A DNA stretch of 64,000 nt from Symsagittifera roscoffensis (taxonomy: Eukaryota > Xenacoelomorpha > Acoela > Convolutidae): assembly GCF_963678635.1 (NCBI RefSeq), contig NC_087067.1, positions 26,419,547 through 26,483,546 of the forward strand. The letters run 5' to 3'. Both the position numbers and the translations under genes were made by a program. This document shows positions 48,969 to 59,761 of this stretch, in pieces; positions within the stretch are counted from its first letter, which is position 1, and every line of letters starts with the position of its first letter. Below the pieces are notes generated by a model, which had not been told where the DNA came from, ran no database searches, and saw only the letters and a list, made by a program, of their open reading frames with translations.

Positions 48969-49694
48969 CAGTGTTGATTTAAATTAACCGGACAAAACGC
49001 GTTAAACTTGAAATTTAAAACGCATTTTTTTCAAAATGGGTTGAGTTTAGGTGCAAACTTTTTAGGACAAAACTTGTTTAAAGTTTTAGCAGAATTAATA
49101 TGGTGAATTCCTTTTGCGAAATTCGAGTCCGAAATTTTACAACAAAAATGGGTCATTTTGGCTTTTTTAGTTAATCAAAAATTACGCCGAAAATACCCAG
49201 TCGATCACAGACATAATTATATCAAAGTGAGCCCCTTACATAGCTCAACAAATTTTTTCATGAAGATTATTTTCTCCAAAAATGCAAATTGTTTCAAAAT
49301 TGTTTTTAAATAAAGAGTTGGTATTTTATATAGTAAAAACGACTTTTTTGGATATCAAACAAAAATTAATTAACTTATACAACATTTTGGAGAAAATACC
49401 CTTCATAAAGTTTGTTGGGCTACGTAAGGGGCTCACTTTGATATAATTATGTCTGTGATCGACTTAGTATTTTTGGCGTAATTTTTGATTAACTAAAAAA
49501 GCCAAAATGACCCATTTTTGGGGTAAAATTTCGGACTCGAATTTCGCAAAACAAATTCACCATATTAATTCTGCTAAAACTTTAAGCAAGTTTTGTCCTA
49601 AAACGTTTTCACCTAAACTCAACCCATTTTGAGAAAAATGCGTTTTAAATTTCAAGTTTAACGCGTTTTGTCCGGTTAATTCAAATCAGCACTG
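48969..49694. mobile_element. palindromic Tc1-type MITE (726 bp)
   Basis: Second copy of the 37.5-kb MITE: CAGTGTTGATTTAAATTAAC at left, inverse at right, TA on both sides (48967-48968 and 49695-49696), long inverted arms and a short spacer. It sits immediately next to the end of the Tc1-like element. Confidence 0.85.
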
Positions 49695-49696
49695 TA

Positions 49697-51377
49697 TAAC
49701 TCTCAGCTAAAAACTCAAAAAGCACAGTCGATATATCAAATGTCATGTTCGATAGTGCTATTTTAAGTATTTTTTAAACCGTTTTGTCGGTAAAACAATG
49801 TTGCTTGTATCATTATTAGCGCACCTTTTTGAGTGATGGTCAAAAATGAACTTTTTTGTTGATGAAAAGTCTTTATTTGGGTAAATCATTATTTTTGGTA
49901 AAAATGTGCGCGTGTGTGTATGCGCTTGTTGATTTGTTTTCAAGTATGGGGCTCCGGCTAAATATTGTGCGAATACGCAAACTTACTTGAAATCGACAAT
50001 TAATAATCCGCGGCAACTTTTGGCAACATGGGAATGGAGAGTGACCAGAATTTTGGGGGAATTTTGAGGTGAAGTGGAAATGGAGACGGATGAGTGGGAC
50101 CGAAAAGAGGCGGGGGAAAAAGCGGGAAATTAATTCCTCTTTTTCCCTCTAAAGGTATGATCGAAAGTGTTCTCTCAGGCGATAGATGCTCTTTCAATTG
50201 TAATTAATGATGTTTACAATTAGCTAAACGACTTTACAAATAAAATATTAAGGTTAAAATTTATATCAAAGTTCGAATGTTCACAACAAAGGTAAGGTTA
50301 AGTTAAATTTTTTTTTAAAAAAAGAAACAATAAGATTACTAACAAATAACAACTCACCTAAGACGTAAAATAAAGTTCTGCAATTTTTGCATGGCTAATC
50401 TTTGTTTTGATGAAGCTGATAAACTTTTTTTTGTGCAAGAAAGCTACGACTAAGGTGCCTCTTGAAAAACTAACCATTTTTGAAACAAATCTTTGCTGAA
50501 ATACTGAGTGCACATTTTTTACCCGTAAAATATGGATTGTAAATGTTAAAACAGGTAATTTAGTTCCACAATTCTTAGCAGTGTAATAATTCTAGATACA
50601 TCTAGAATCCTTAAAACCTATGTTACACTACTGGCTGGCTGTTGTTCACAAAAAAAATTTTAGTCATCAGGGAGAGTTTTCACTCTGCAAAAATCCGGAA
50701 GCTTGTCGAATGATAACCGGTTCCAGCATCAAAGTGAATACAAAATGAACAGTATTTGAACATTGGGATAATCAATCAGTAGTGACGACCGCACGTTTGA
50801 AGGTTGAGAGCTGCTTCCAAAAAATAAAAAATTTTGAATGACATAATCACGGCAATACTAAGGAGAAACTAACCGTTTTGGTTGAAAAAAGGTGAACTTT
50901 GATGCGAAAAAAACAATGAAGCAATTGTTAATTTCGCTTGTAACATTATAAGCATAAAAGAAAAAACTTTGTCTTTGAGTTTTTATGTATATAACACATT
51001 TTTCACATATTATCATGGTTCAAACCTTTGTTCCTTTTAGTATATGGAAAAATTAACAAAAGGTTCGACATTTCTTATTATAATTTCAAAGTTCCGTCAC
51101 CTTCACCTTCATTGGCGGCATATTTTTAAGTTTACAAAAAATTCTCCAGTTCATAATTAACCATCATATTTAGCTCTCTAAACTTGTGTAGATTTTTTAT
51201 AGCATTACTTCATTCAAAACTTCAAGTTTTGTTTAAAAAATGCGTCTAATTACACCTTGTCTAATTAACTTAATGAAAAGTATTGTAATTCCGTTCATCA
51301 GCTTTTTTTTGTTGATTCATTTTTAATTTTTATGTGTTCAAGATACATCTTTGGTCACTTCATAGTTTATATCAAAG
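49697..51377. other. no gene; one less AT-rich patch
   Basis: Mostly AT-rich. The patch at 50009-50185 (for example gggaccgaaaagaggcgggg) is visibly richer in G. It has no motif I recognise. Confidence 0.35.
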
Positions 51378-51382
51378 ATATC
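51378..51382. repeat. target-site duplication, left
   Basis: ATATC directly before the 5' LTR, identical to 60218-60222. Five bases is the usual size for BEL/Pao. Confidence 0.9.
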
Positions 51383-51833
51383 TGTTGCAAAGCAAATGTA
51401 GAGTATAGATGCATATAAAACAAGAGTATAGATGCATATAAAAAAAGAGTAAAAATGCATATAAAACAAGCACAGTTGGGCGAGCGGCCTAGAGACAAGT
51501 CTCTCACGCCGGTCAACCTTATGCAGACCTTAAAACATGTAGACCCGAGGCCCCATGTAGGCCCCATTTGACCGTTCTTTACTGTTTTTTGGTTCCAATT
51601 CGGTTCAGCCTTGATTAAGGCTGACCGCCAAAAAGAGCAATTTGTCTCAAGGACATTACCGACCGGTTCTTGTGGCTAGCTTGCACCAATTTGTTTATTG
51701 AAACTGTGAAGTGTTGAAATTATGAACATGAGTTATGTGAGTTTTTGGCTTATTTTATAAATTATTGACGATGAATGTCCGTATTGCCGAGAATACGAGC
51801 CGTTTTATCTAGTTTACGGAGATTGAGCGCACA
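51383..51833 (+). repeat. 5' LTR
   Basis: 451 bp, TGTTGCAAAG...GAGCGCACA. It begins with three copies of agagtatagatgcatataaa, probably promoter-proximal. Relative to the 3' LTR it lacks 16 bp after gccggtcaacc and 19 bp after gaatacgag. The first gap lies beside cc and the second between cgag repeats, both typical of small deletions. Confidence 0.9.
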
Positions 51834-51836
51834 TTT

Positions 51837-51854
51837 TGGCGCCCCACAAGGGAC
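51837..51854 (+). promoter_or_regulatory. primer-binding site (tRNA-Lys type)
   Basis: TGGCGCCCCACAAGGGAC lies three bases after the LTR. It resembles sites complementary to the 3' end of tRNA-Lys(UUU) used by many retroelements (TGGCGCCC start). Confidence 0.8.
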
Positions 51855-52070
51855 CTTCTTCAAGTCACACCTCAATTGCCAGTCTCGAAGCAGTATTCGA
51901 CGCAATATTCGGGACCTTCTTCAAGTCACACCTCAATTGCCAGTCTCGAAGAAGTATTCGACGCAATATTCGGGACCTTCTTCAAGTCACACCTCAATTG
52001 CCAGTCTCGAAGCAGTATTCGACGCAATATTCGGGACCTTCTTCAAGTCATACCTCAATCCGCGTTTGGT
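51850..52070 (+). repeat. 61-bp leader minisatellite, four units
   Basis: GGGACCTTCTTCAAGTCACA starts units at 51850, 51911, 51972 and 52033, an exact 61-bp step. The last is incomplete. The first GGGAC is the end of the primer-binding site, so part of that site is re-copied with each unit. Confidence 0.92.
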
Positions 52071-52218
52071 GGGCGTGCTGCTAGTCTCAAAAGCAGTTCG
52101 GCGCAATATCCAAAGCGGACTCAAAGCAGTATTCGGAACCTAACGAAAAAAGTATTTCTGACTAATAATCGGAAGAGATGGTCTCCGATTAGGTGACCAG
52201 GGTGTGCGGTCGGAGTTT

Positions 52219-52372
52219 GGCTGTTCCAGAGTGCGCAGCGTGTGAGTACAGGCTGTTCCAGAGTAGGCAGGCAGTGGTTGCAGGCTGTTCCAGAGTAAGC
52301 AGGCAATAAGTGCAGGCTGTTCCAGAGTGTGCAAACAGTGGGTGCAGGCTGTTCCAGAGTGTAGTGTAGTTG
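52219..52372 (+). repeat. 32-bp leader minisatellite, five units
   Basis: ggctgttccagag starts at 52219, 52251, 52283, 52315 and 52347, an exact 32-bp step, with variable spacers such as taggcaggcagtggttgca. It lies in the untranslated leader before the first element ORF. Confidence 0.92.
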
Positions 52373-52641
52373 GCTCAGCGGAGGATTGTTGGTTCACGTG
52401 GAACGGATTTCTTTCTCGACTCCCGAAACTTTCTCCCGGTGATCGCCCAATCTCCAAAACTGTAAGACTCGACAAACTTTTAAAAAACTTTCAAATTGTG
52501 CTATAAAATTGATTTACGCTGTCATACATGTTGAAATTTTTCCCGCAAGCTAGCCCCTGGTAATTTTTCTCAATACCCAAAAAATTTTAGAAAGTTCCGT
52601 TGAACTGAAATATCTTACAGTCGGTACATAGACAAACTGAC

Positions 52642-53004
52642 TTGACATTTTTTCTCGATACCAAATTTTTTTGGATATATGTGAACGGAACCGAGGATAT
52701 AGAGGAAAGTTTAGGTTCAACAGGTATTCTCGTTCTGAACGTCGTTAAATACTTTATCTCTAAGCGTAAGGCTAAGGACCAGGTACTAATTGAGAAATAC
52801 AAAGAGATTCACCAGCCTCCTTCCCTTGAGTTAAAGACTCTCCTCCTTCTAAGGCGTTATAGCGCTAACCTTAACATCCTTAAAACACGTAAGAAGCGGA
52901 ACCGCTTACCCCTCAAAGCTCGGAAAGCTGTAAAAAATAGGCTTCAGGCAGAAGCTTGGAGACGTCAAGTTCCCCCATCTTGTAAGCTAATGTTGATTTA
53001 TTAA
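52642..53004 (+). CDS. short basic ORF in the BEL leader, unknown
   Basis: 120 codons between the leader repeats and gag. The second half is strongly basic (KTRKKRNRLPLKARKAVKNR). It may be the N-terminal part of gag separated by decay, a leader peptide, or chance. I recognise no family. Upstream in-frame sequence also reads through DTKFFW, so the real start is unclear. Confidence 0.3.
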   Translation: MTFFLDTKFFWIYVNGTEDIEESLGSTGILVLNVVKYFISKRKAKDQVLIEKYKEIHQPPSLELKTLLLLRRYSANLNILKTRKKRNRLPLKARKAVKNRLQAEAWRRQVPPSCKLMLIY

Positions 53005-53088
53005 TGCAAACTTAATTACGTACCAAAACAGTATCTCATTTTATTGATTGTTTTCTATAAGTAAGCATCCGTAGAATATTGTCAATTT

Positions 53089-55396
53089 GTGAAAAACATG
53101 GAAGAAAAATTCCGAAGAAAGATACGCAAGCTATTCGAAACCCGTCTAAATCTAGAAAATGAGCTGCTTAAAGGTCATTCATTATTACTTGAGTACATTG
53201 AGAATATTAGTCGCACTACAAAAATTGATAATGCTGTTTACAAATGTAAAATTGCGTTGGAAAAAGCTGTCGACGTCAATGAGCAATTAATTAGGTTAAC
53301 GGGAAAAACGGAAAACCCTGAAAAAATTATTGCTCAGCAAGACCTATGGCTTAAGAAAGTAACCGAAATGAACAATAAAGTAATGCATGAAGCTCAGAGT
53401 TACAAGATGAGCCTTGAACCTTAGTCATTTCCAGCAGCCGGCATTACAGGGAGCAAGGGATCTTTACAACAAACTAGGTCTGAGACATCCTCACGCTCGC
53501 ACAAAACAAGATATTCAGAAGCACGAGTATCTGAAAACAGGTCTAAGGTCTCTAATAAGTCTAAGGATAGTAGAAAGATTGACTCACATAAGTCTGATAA
53601 ATCTGCTTCCACTCGTCATACGTCGACTGTTCGCACTATGTCATCAAGTGAGAAACGGCATGAAATAGCTTTAGTAAAACGACCCCATGAGGAGCTGGAA
53701 AGGCAGTATTAAGTATCTTTAAGACTTAAAGAGCAAGAGAACCGTCTTAAGTTCGAACAAAGTCAGCTGGAACTAGAGAAGTTGGCTGAAAGTCATAAAA
53801 AGCAACTAATTGAAATGGAACTGAAAGCGTTTGAACTTGAGGACACTTCATCTGAGGTTAGCGAGAAGGTAGCGGAAAGTAACTCGACAGGAGTAAGTCA
53901 ACCTATTTCAAAAGTAGCAACCGATCGAACTAATGATTGGGTTAGACTCTGTTAGTTCACAGGCACCTCCTGACGTTGTTAGCGCGCCAGGTTTGCAGGC
54001 CTTCACTCCTGTACCCATTTCGTCACGACCGACGACTTCCGCCATCCTCGCTCATGCAATTCACACCAGTAATAGTCATAACCATAAGCACACAGCATTG
54101 AGTGACCCTGGAATCCATAGTTATGGACGTCGGGCTATGCCTCAATTTGGCAGTGCAAGCCTTTTGCCATTGCAAGCTTCTGTTCCATTCCCAGTTAACA
54201 ATATGCATTCTGATGCACACCTGTTACCACCATCGTCTGCTGTTCCTTTACAGACCATGAGTTCAAACATAACTAATGGTAGTTTTACCATCGCGCAACC
54301 GGAATCATTACCTGTCCCAATGTTACCGGCACAACCCGGCTCTGGTTTTGTTTCTTTGTCACCTGCATTTGCTGGTGGTGGCTTCTCATCTTCTGGAGTA
54401 AACCCAACGCCGCTTTTCTTTTCGGCAGCTAATTGCCATGCAGCACCAGTCCAGACGCAACATAATCTTCCCTTTGTTCCGAATACTGTGTCACCTAATA
54501 TCAACGATTACTACACAATTGATGCAATTTTATGACGATTGGCAGCTACAACTCCAATCGTCACGCCTGCTCAGTGTTGTAATGCTGGAAACACTTTTTT
54601 CTAATGTGACAACTGTTGTCCCATCGTGTAACACCGCCGCTCTGTATACTAGTGGTGGGACTGTGTATTTTATACTCCCCCAGTTTATCCACAACATGTT
54701 CCGCATTTTGTCAATCGTACTAATACTGGTTATCAGCCAGTCAACGAAGACTACGCACCGTCTTCCGCTTATCCAAACCAAGGTTGTTCATCGGATTGAC
54801 CTCTCTCCGCTCGTGAATTGGCGGAGTTATTGATGCATAGCCGCAAAGATCATCTTCCTGAATGGAAGTTATCCCAGTTTGACGGCAACCCGTTAAACTG
54901 GCACGAATGGTTTGGTCAGTTTAAGTTCACCGTTGATTCCGCTGTTCTCACCGATGATACGAAACTGACATACTTAAAAACGCTCGTCACAGGCAAAGCA
55001 AAAACCGCAATTGCGGAGTTTAGTTATAGTGGCGTTATGTACAAGGATGCACTGGCCACCTTGCAACGGAAGTTTGGGCAACCACATGCCATTGTTGGTG
55101 CGCATCTTGATAAGCTGAATATTTTTCCTCCACTTAAGATGCACAATTCGGAAAATGTCATTAGTTTCTCCTCTGCCATATCTGGCCTCGTAGCAGTTTT
55201 CAGATCATTGTCTTTCAACGATGATCTAAAGAGTGTTAACCTGTTAAACCAAGCTGTTAGTAAACTTCCGACTAACCTCAAGGAGGCTTGGTCAAGGCAT
55301 ACTGTTAGACATAATTGGCAACGACCAACACTCTTAGACTTTAACAACTGGTTGAAAGAAAAGGCCGATGGGCATGAAAGATTACGTTTACTCTAA
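53089..55396 (+). pseudogene. BEL/Pao gag, broken
   Basis: Gag builds the particle that packages element RNA. The first part (53089-53424) is helical, with EEKFRRKIRKLF and WLKKVTEMNNKV, and ends in TAG. The same frame continues with a Ser/Lys-rich stretch to a TAA at 53710, then a charged coiled coil (LKEQENRLKFEQSQLELEKL) to about 53925. A frameshift moves to the next frame for a Pro/Ser-rich linker (53933-54535), followed by more breaks. The last part (about 54800-55396) is a DUF1759-like capsid domain: LPEWKLSQFDGNPLNWHEW, LKTLVTGKAKTAI, LQRKFGQPHAIV. It ends at TAA (55394-55396), overlapping the pol frame. At least five lesions separate the start from this domain. Confidence 0.75.
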
Positions 55397-57239
55397 GGCA
55401 AAAAACGAGGAACCAGTTAAACCAAAAACAACCAAAGTTTTTGCAGCCAATAGCCAGGTAACTAGTAAGGCTCAGGATAAGTCTAAGTTTCCGCCGTGCG
55501 TTTTGTGTAAGGGTAGTCATGCATTGTGGAATTGTGCTGTTTTTAACGAAAAGAATGCTACTCAGCGAGCAAAGTACGTAGCTGAACAGAAACTTTGGTT
55601 CGCTTGCCTCAATGGCAATCATAGTTTCCGGCAATGTTCTAGAGCGAAAAAGTGCCCGAAGCCAGAGTGTGATAGCACACATAATGTCTTGCTCCATGGA
55701 GCCGAAAGAATATTTCCTCGGAAGGAAAATTCAAATGTCTCGAATAAGGCTGGAACAAACAAATCCAAGGAGAATACAAACACTTCCACCCATGCCGCTG
55801 TTAGTGATGTACATGACATTGAATCTTCTAAAGGGTTGTTGCCAATTGCAACACTTGGTGTATCCTCGGATGTAACCAGTCTCCTGACGTTGGTTTTTTG
55901 TGATAGTGCATCGACTCACTCCTGGGTGTCTTCGTCACTCGTAAACCGTCTCGGCTTAGTAGGGGAGCCCGTTAACTTGTCAATTAGTGGTTTCAATTCA
56001 ACCACCGTTGTTGAGACTCAGACGGTCAAGTTTACAGTTTCCTCCGAGCCGAATAATAGTGATTTCGCATTTTCTCTCTGTGCATATGTTAAAGACAATA
56101 TTCGGATTGGTTCCGAATTAATCAATATTGCTGATTTGCAGAATAAATATCCACAATTAGCACCTATTAAGCCCATTCAATATACTTATGAGGACGTTAA
56201 AGTTATTATCGGACAAGACTACTACCACGCCGTTAGACCCATTGAGTTCATCTTGGGAGATGATAAAAACTCACCGTGTTCCATTCGCCTACCGATAGGT
56301 TGGGTCATAAGTGGCCCGTTGCCGCCGTCCGTTAATTCTACTTCTTCATGTTTCAAGTGTGTTGTTGAAGATTCTTCTCTGACCGACCAGATAAAATCCT
56401 GGTACGAGTTGGAATTGTATGGTGCTTTCAAACAAGTCGACGCCCGTTCCGCCGCGGATAAACATGCTTTATCCATCCTAAATTCTGAAACCGTTCACAA
56501 TGGCGAAAGATACATTGTACCTATGCTTTGGATTGATAGTAATGTCAGTCTACCAAACAATTATTACTCAACACTCGCCCAATTTAAAACCTTGGAGAGA
56601 AGGTTAAGTGAAGACCCTGAGCTGCGCGAAAGATACGCAGAAACAATTAGAGAGGACATTAGGAAAGGCTATGTCGTTACCGTCGAACCGCATGATCCAC
56701 TTAAGCGTTTCGATCGCGAGTGGTATCTTCCGCGCCATCCCGTCGTAAATCCGAATAAGCCAGGTAAGGTGCGCGGAGTCCTTAATGGGGCTTCTAAGTT
56801 TCACGGCACATCCTTAAGTAAGTCCTTATTGGTGGGTCCGGACCTACTTCAAAATTTAATTTTTGTACTTTTGCGATTTCGTCAACACAAGTACGCCGTC
56901 TCCGCGGATATAGAGGTTATGTTCCTCCAGGTAGGAGTCCTTGCCCGCGATCAAGTTTCGCTCCGTTTTTTGTGGCGGGAGGATACCACTTCCGATGTGG
57001 TAGTTCATCAGTACACTCGCCATATATTCGGCGCACGGGATTCGCCTACGTGCGCCAATTTCGCGTTGCGAAAAACAGCAACTGATAATATGTCCACATA
57101 CCCTGAGGCAGCCTCAGTCGTAAATGAAAAATTTTACATGGACGATTACTTTGATTCATTCGAGAACGTTACCCATGCAATTAAAATTAGTCGCAATTTG
57201 GTTTCCTTACTAAAATTGGGAGGATTTAATTTGACTTAA
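55368..57239 (+). pseudogene. BEL/Pao pol, part 1: zinc knuckle, protease and reverse transcriptase
   Basis: One frame of 623 codons, +1 relative to gag. A CX2CX3HX4C knuckle (CVLCKGSHALWNC, residues 44-56) and a damaged second one (CLNGNHSFRQC, 80-90) bind RNA. The aspartic protease active site is DSA at 179-181 (FCDSASTHSWV). Reverse transcriptase shows VRGVLNGASKFHGTSLSK, the palm aspartate region SADIEVMFLQV, FGARDSPTCANFALRKTA and FYMDDYF (589-595), where Y-M-D-D is the catalytic box. Most BEL/Pao have Y/F-V-D-D here. The frame stops at TAA (57237-57239) within the palm-thumb region; homologous coding continues in the same frame beyond it, so this is a nonsense mutation. Confidence 0.9.
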
Positions 57240-58133
57240 TTTGTCAGTAATGCTGATGAAATCACTTCAGCAATGAACCCCGAGGAATCCGAAACCTCGT
57301 CTTCACCCATCAAGGAAATATGTAACGGTACCGAACAATCATCACACGTCTTAGGTCTTAAGTGGGACCATGTGAAAGACACATTGGTTGTTAGCAGAGG
57401 CGTGGATCGTCCTCTCGAGAAAGCAATAACTCAACGAACCGTCTTGAGTTTCGTCTCTTCTGTGTTTGACCCTGTTGGGTTAGTAGCTCCATACACAGTT
57501 AGGGCCCGTCTTTTACTTAAAAATATTTGGAAAATCAGTGGTCAAAGTTGGGACGACGAATCGCCAGAAGACATAAGAGATAATTTTCTCGAGTGGCACT
57601 CCGGTCTCCCTCTCTTAGGGCAATTGTCTATTCCCCGTTGTTACTTCACAGAGCCTGTTGATCAAATTGAGCTCCACATGTTCGGTGATAGCTCGCAGGA
57701 CGTTTTCTGTGCGGTTGGATTTTTGCGTGCGCGACTCTCGAGCTCGCTCAAAACTCAAATATCCTTCATTTTTGGTAAAGCTCGCGTTGCGCCCATGAAA
57801 GTGCTATCTATACTGAAGCTAGAGCTTCAAGCTGCTCTGCTCGCCACACGACTAAAAGATGATATACTGGCCGCCCTTACCGTCTCTATTAATCATGTCT
57901 ACATGTGGACAGATAGTACAACTGTTTTGCAGTGGCTAAACTCCACTGAAAAATTACCTGTATTTGTCGCTAATCGTGTCGGCGAAATCCTCGAATCGAC
58001 CACTATTGATGAGTGGCACCATGTTCTGAGCGGCGATAATCCAGCTGATACCGGTACGCGGGGGATTTCTTCGGAAGCCCTCAAGGATAGCAGCTGGGTT
58101 ATTGGTCCGAGCATTCTCAGGACTACTGAATGA
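57240..58133 (+). pseudogene. BEL/Pao pol, part 2: RT end and RNase H
   Basis: Continues the pol frame after the TAA. It contains the block VSSVFDPVGLVAPYTVRARL that links RT to RNase H in BEL/Pao. The RNase H acidic residues are in FGDSS, LELQAALLATRL, MWTDSTTVLQWL and SGDNPADTGTRG (about residues 139, 184, 214 and 255-259 counted from 57273). The frame ends at TGA (58131-58133), and pol-like coding continues after it in the same frame. Confidence 0.88.
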
Positions 58134-58670
58134 CCGTTTATACCCGACGAACGTGTAATCAATAAAATTCGTTTGAAGGGTCCTTCTTGTGATGTTGATT
58201 ATTGCTTGGAGACATCATTTTCCTTCGTCACCGATGTCACATCCATCAAACATCCCGAACACGGGTTCAATTGGGAAAGGTTCAGTTCCTTTACAAGATA
58301 TAAACGAGTAGTCGCTCTTATGTTGGGGATGTTGCCTTCACATAAGCATTTTCGTGGTAAGGACTTACGAATCACCGACCCCACTGAACTTGATATTGCA
58401 GAAAGCAAACTGATTCATCTTGCTCAGATGGAATCCTTCCCCGTTGAGTTAAAAACGCTCATCGCTGGCAAACCTATTAGGAATAGTAGTAAAATTGCCA
58501 CATACTCGCCATTTATTGGTCCCGCTGGAATCATTCGTTCCACCGGACGGATTGTGCGCTTAGTGAATACCGAGTTTGATACTGAGCACCCAATAATACT
58601 CGACGCCCGACATACCTTGTTCGTTTTTTGGCCCGCAGCCTCCTCCATAAGCATTTTCATCAAGGTTTAG
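58134..58670 (+). pseudogene. BEL/Pao pol, part 3: spacer and start of integrase zinc domain
   Basis: Same frame as part 2. It includes WERFSSFTRYKRVVALML, then the GIIRSTGRIVRL strand and HPIILDARHTLF, the approach to the His-His-Cys-Cys zinc-binding domain. Around 58622 a frameshift moves the rest of that domain into another frame, and the listed frame ends at 58670. Confidence 0.8.
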
Positions 58671-59761
58671 ATTACAAGCGCTCCGTTTTAAATATGAAAT
58701 ATGCAATACTTGGGTAGCGTCGACTACTTCGGACTATCAAAAATCAATGTGTAACATGCCGTAAACGCAAAGCAAGTACCATCCAGCCTATTATGTCCAA
58801 TTTACCTGTCGAACGTCTCGGATATAAGCAACCACCCTTCAATCATACGGGTGTGGATTACTTTGGACCGCTTTACGTTCCGGTTCGCAGAAGCACTGAA
58901 AAAAGATGGGGATTTCTTTTTACTTGCCTCACCACCAGGGCTGTACACCTTGAGATTGTACCATTTCTGGAAACCAGTTCTTGTGTCATGGGCATTGAAC
59001 GGTTCATTGCGCGTCGTGGTACGTTAAGTACAATCTGGTCGGATAACGGCACGAACTTCGTTGGTGCGGAAAAAGAATTACTTGCCTGCATCAAGAGCTG
59101 GAATGGCATGGCTTCGACCATTTTTGCACACAAAGGTGTTACTTGGAAGTTTAACCCGCCAGGCGCACCCCATCATGGCGGCTCCTGGGAACGCCTCCTC
59201 CGAAGCGTGAAGCGCGTGCTGTACGATATCCTAGGCAGTAGGCGAGTCACTGAAGAGGTGTTAGGAACAAAACTCTGCTTAGTTGAGCAGGCTTTGAATT
59301 CGAGGCCAATCACTCCCGTTAGTACCGATTCACGTGAGTTGGAAACGTTAACCCCAAACCATTTTTTGCTTGGACAACATGCCACAAGCTTTCCTTCGCT
59401 TTTACCCGGGGAGCACTTCGATCACAAGAAAAGGTACATGCGAGCGCACTCATATGCTAACGCGATTTGGTCTCGTTGGCTTCGAGAATATGTTCCCTCG
59501 CTGAATAAGCGTATCAAGTGGCACACTCATTCTGACTTTGCTCTTAAAACAGGCGATCTCGTGCGGGTGATTGAGCCCGATAGTCCGCGTGGGTACTACC
59601 CTCTCGCCCGAATCGTCAAGCTAAACTACGGACAGGACGGTTGCGCCCGATCCGCCCTTGTCAGGACCGCAACCCGTGAAGTCACGCGGCCGACCGTTAA
59701 GCTCGCTCCGGTTCTTCCGTCTTCAGGGGGGAGGATGTTGCAAAGCAAATGTAGAGTATAG
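58671..59761 (+). pseudogene. BEL/Pao pol, part 4: integrase core and C-terminus
   Basis: The zinc domain cysteines (NQCVTCRKRKA, about 58743-58775) follow an in-frame TAG at 58715-58717. From 58793 the frame is open for 322 codons. The DDE core is clear: D in GVDYFGPLYVPVRRSTEKRW (residue 22), D in IWSDNGTNFVGA (84), E in HHGGSWERLLRSV (133), giving D-61-D-48-E. LTPNHFLLG and the closing LKTGDLVRV, a BEL/Pao C-terminal strand, complete it. The enzyme inserts the element DNA into the host genome. The frame runs 26 bases into the 3' LTR. Confidence 0.88.
59725..59735 (+). promoter_or_regulatory. polypurine tract
   Basis: AGGGGGGAGGA lies directly before the TG of the 3' LTR, the position where plus-strand DNA synthesis is primed in LTR elements. 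Confidence 0.85.

Noticed and set aside
54023-55919. Minus-strand frames of 60-120 codons across the BEL element
   Set aside because: Antisense shadows of gag and pol; the plus-strand frames carry all recognised motifs.
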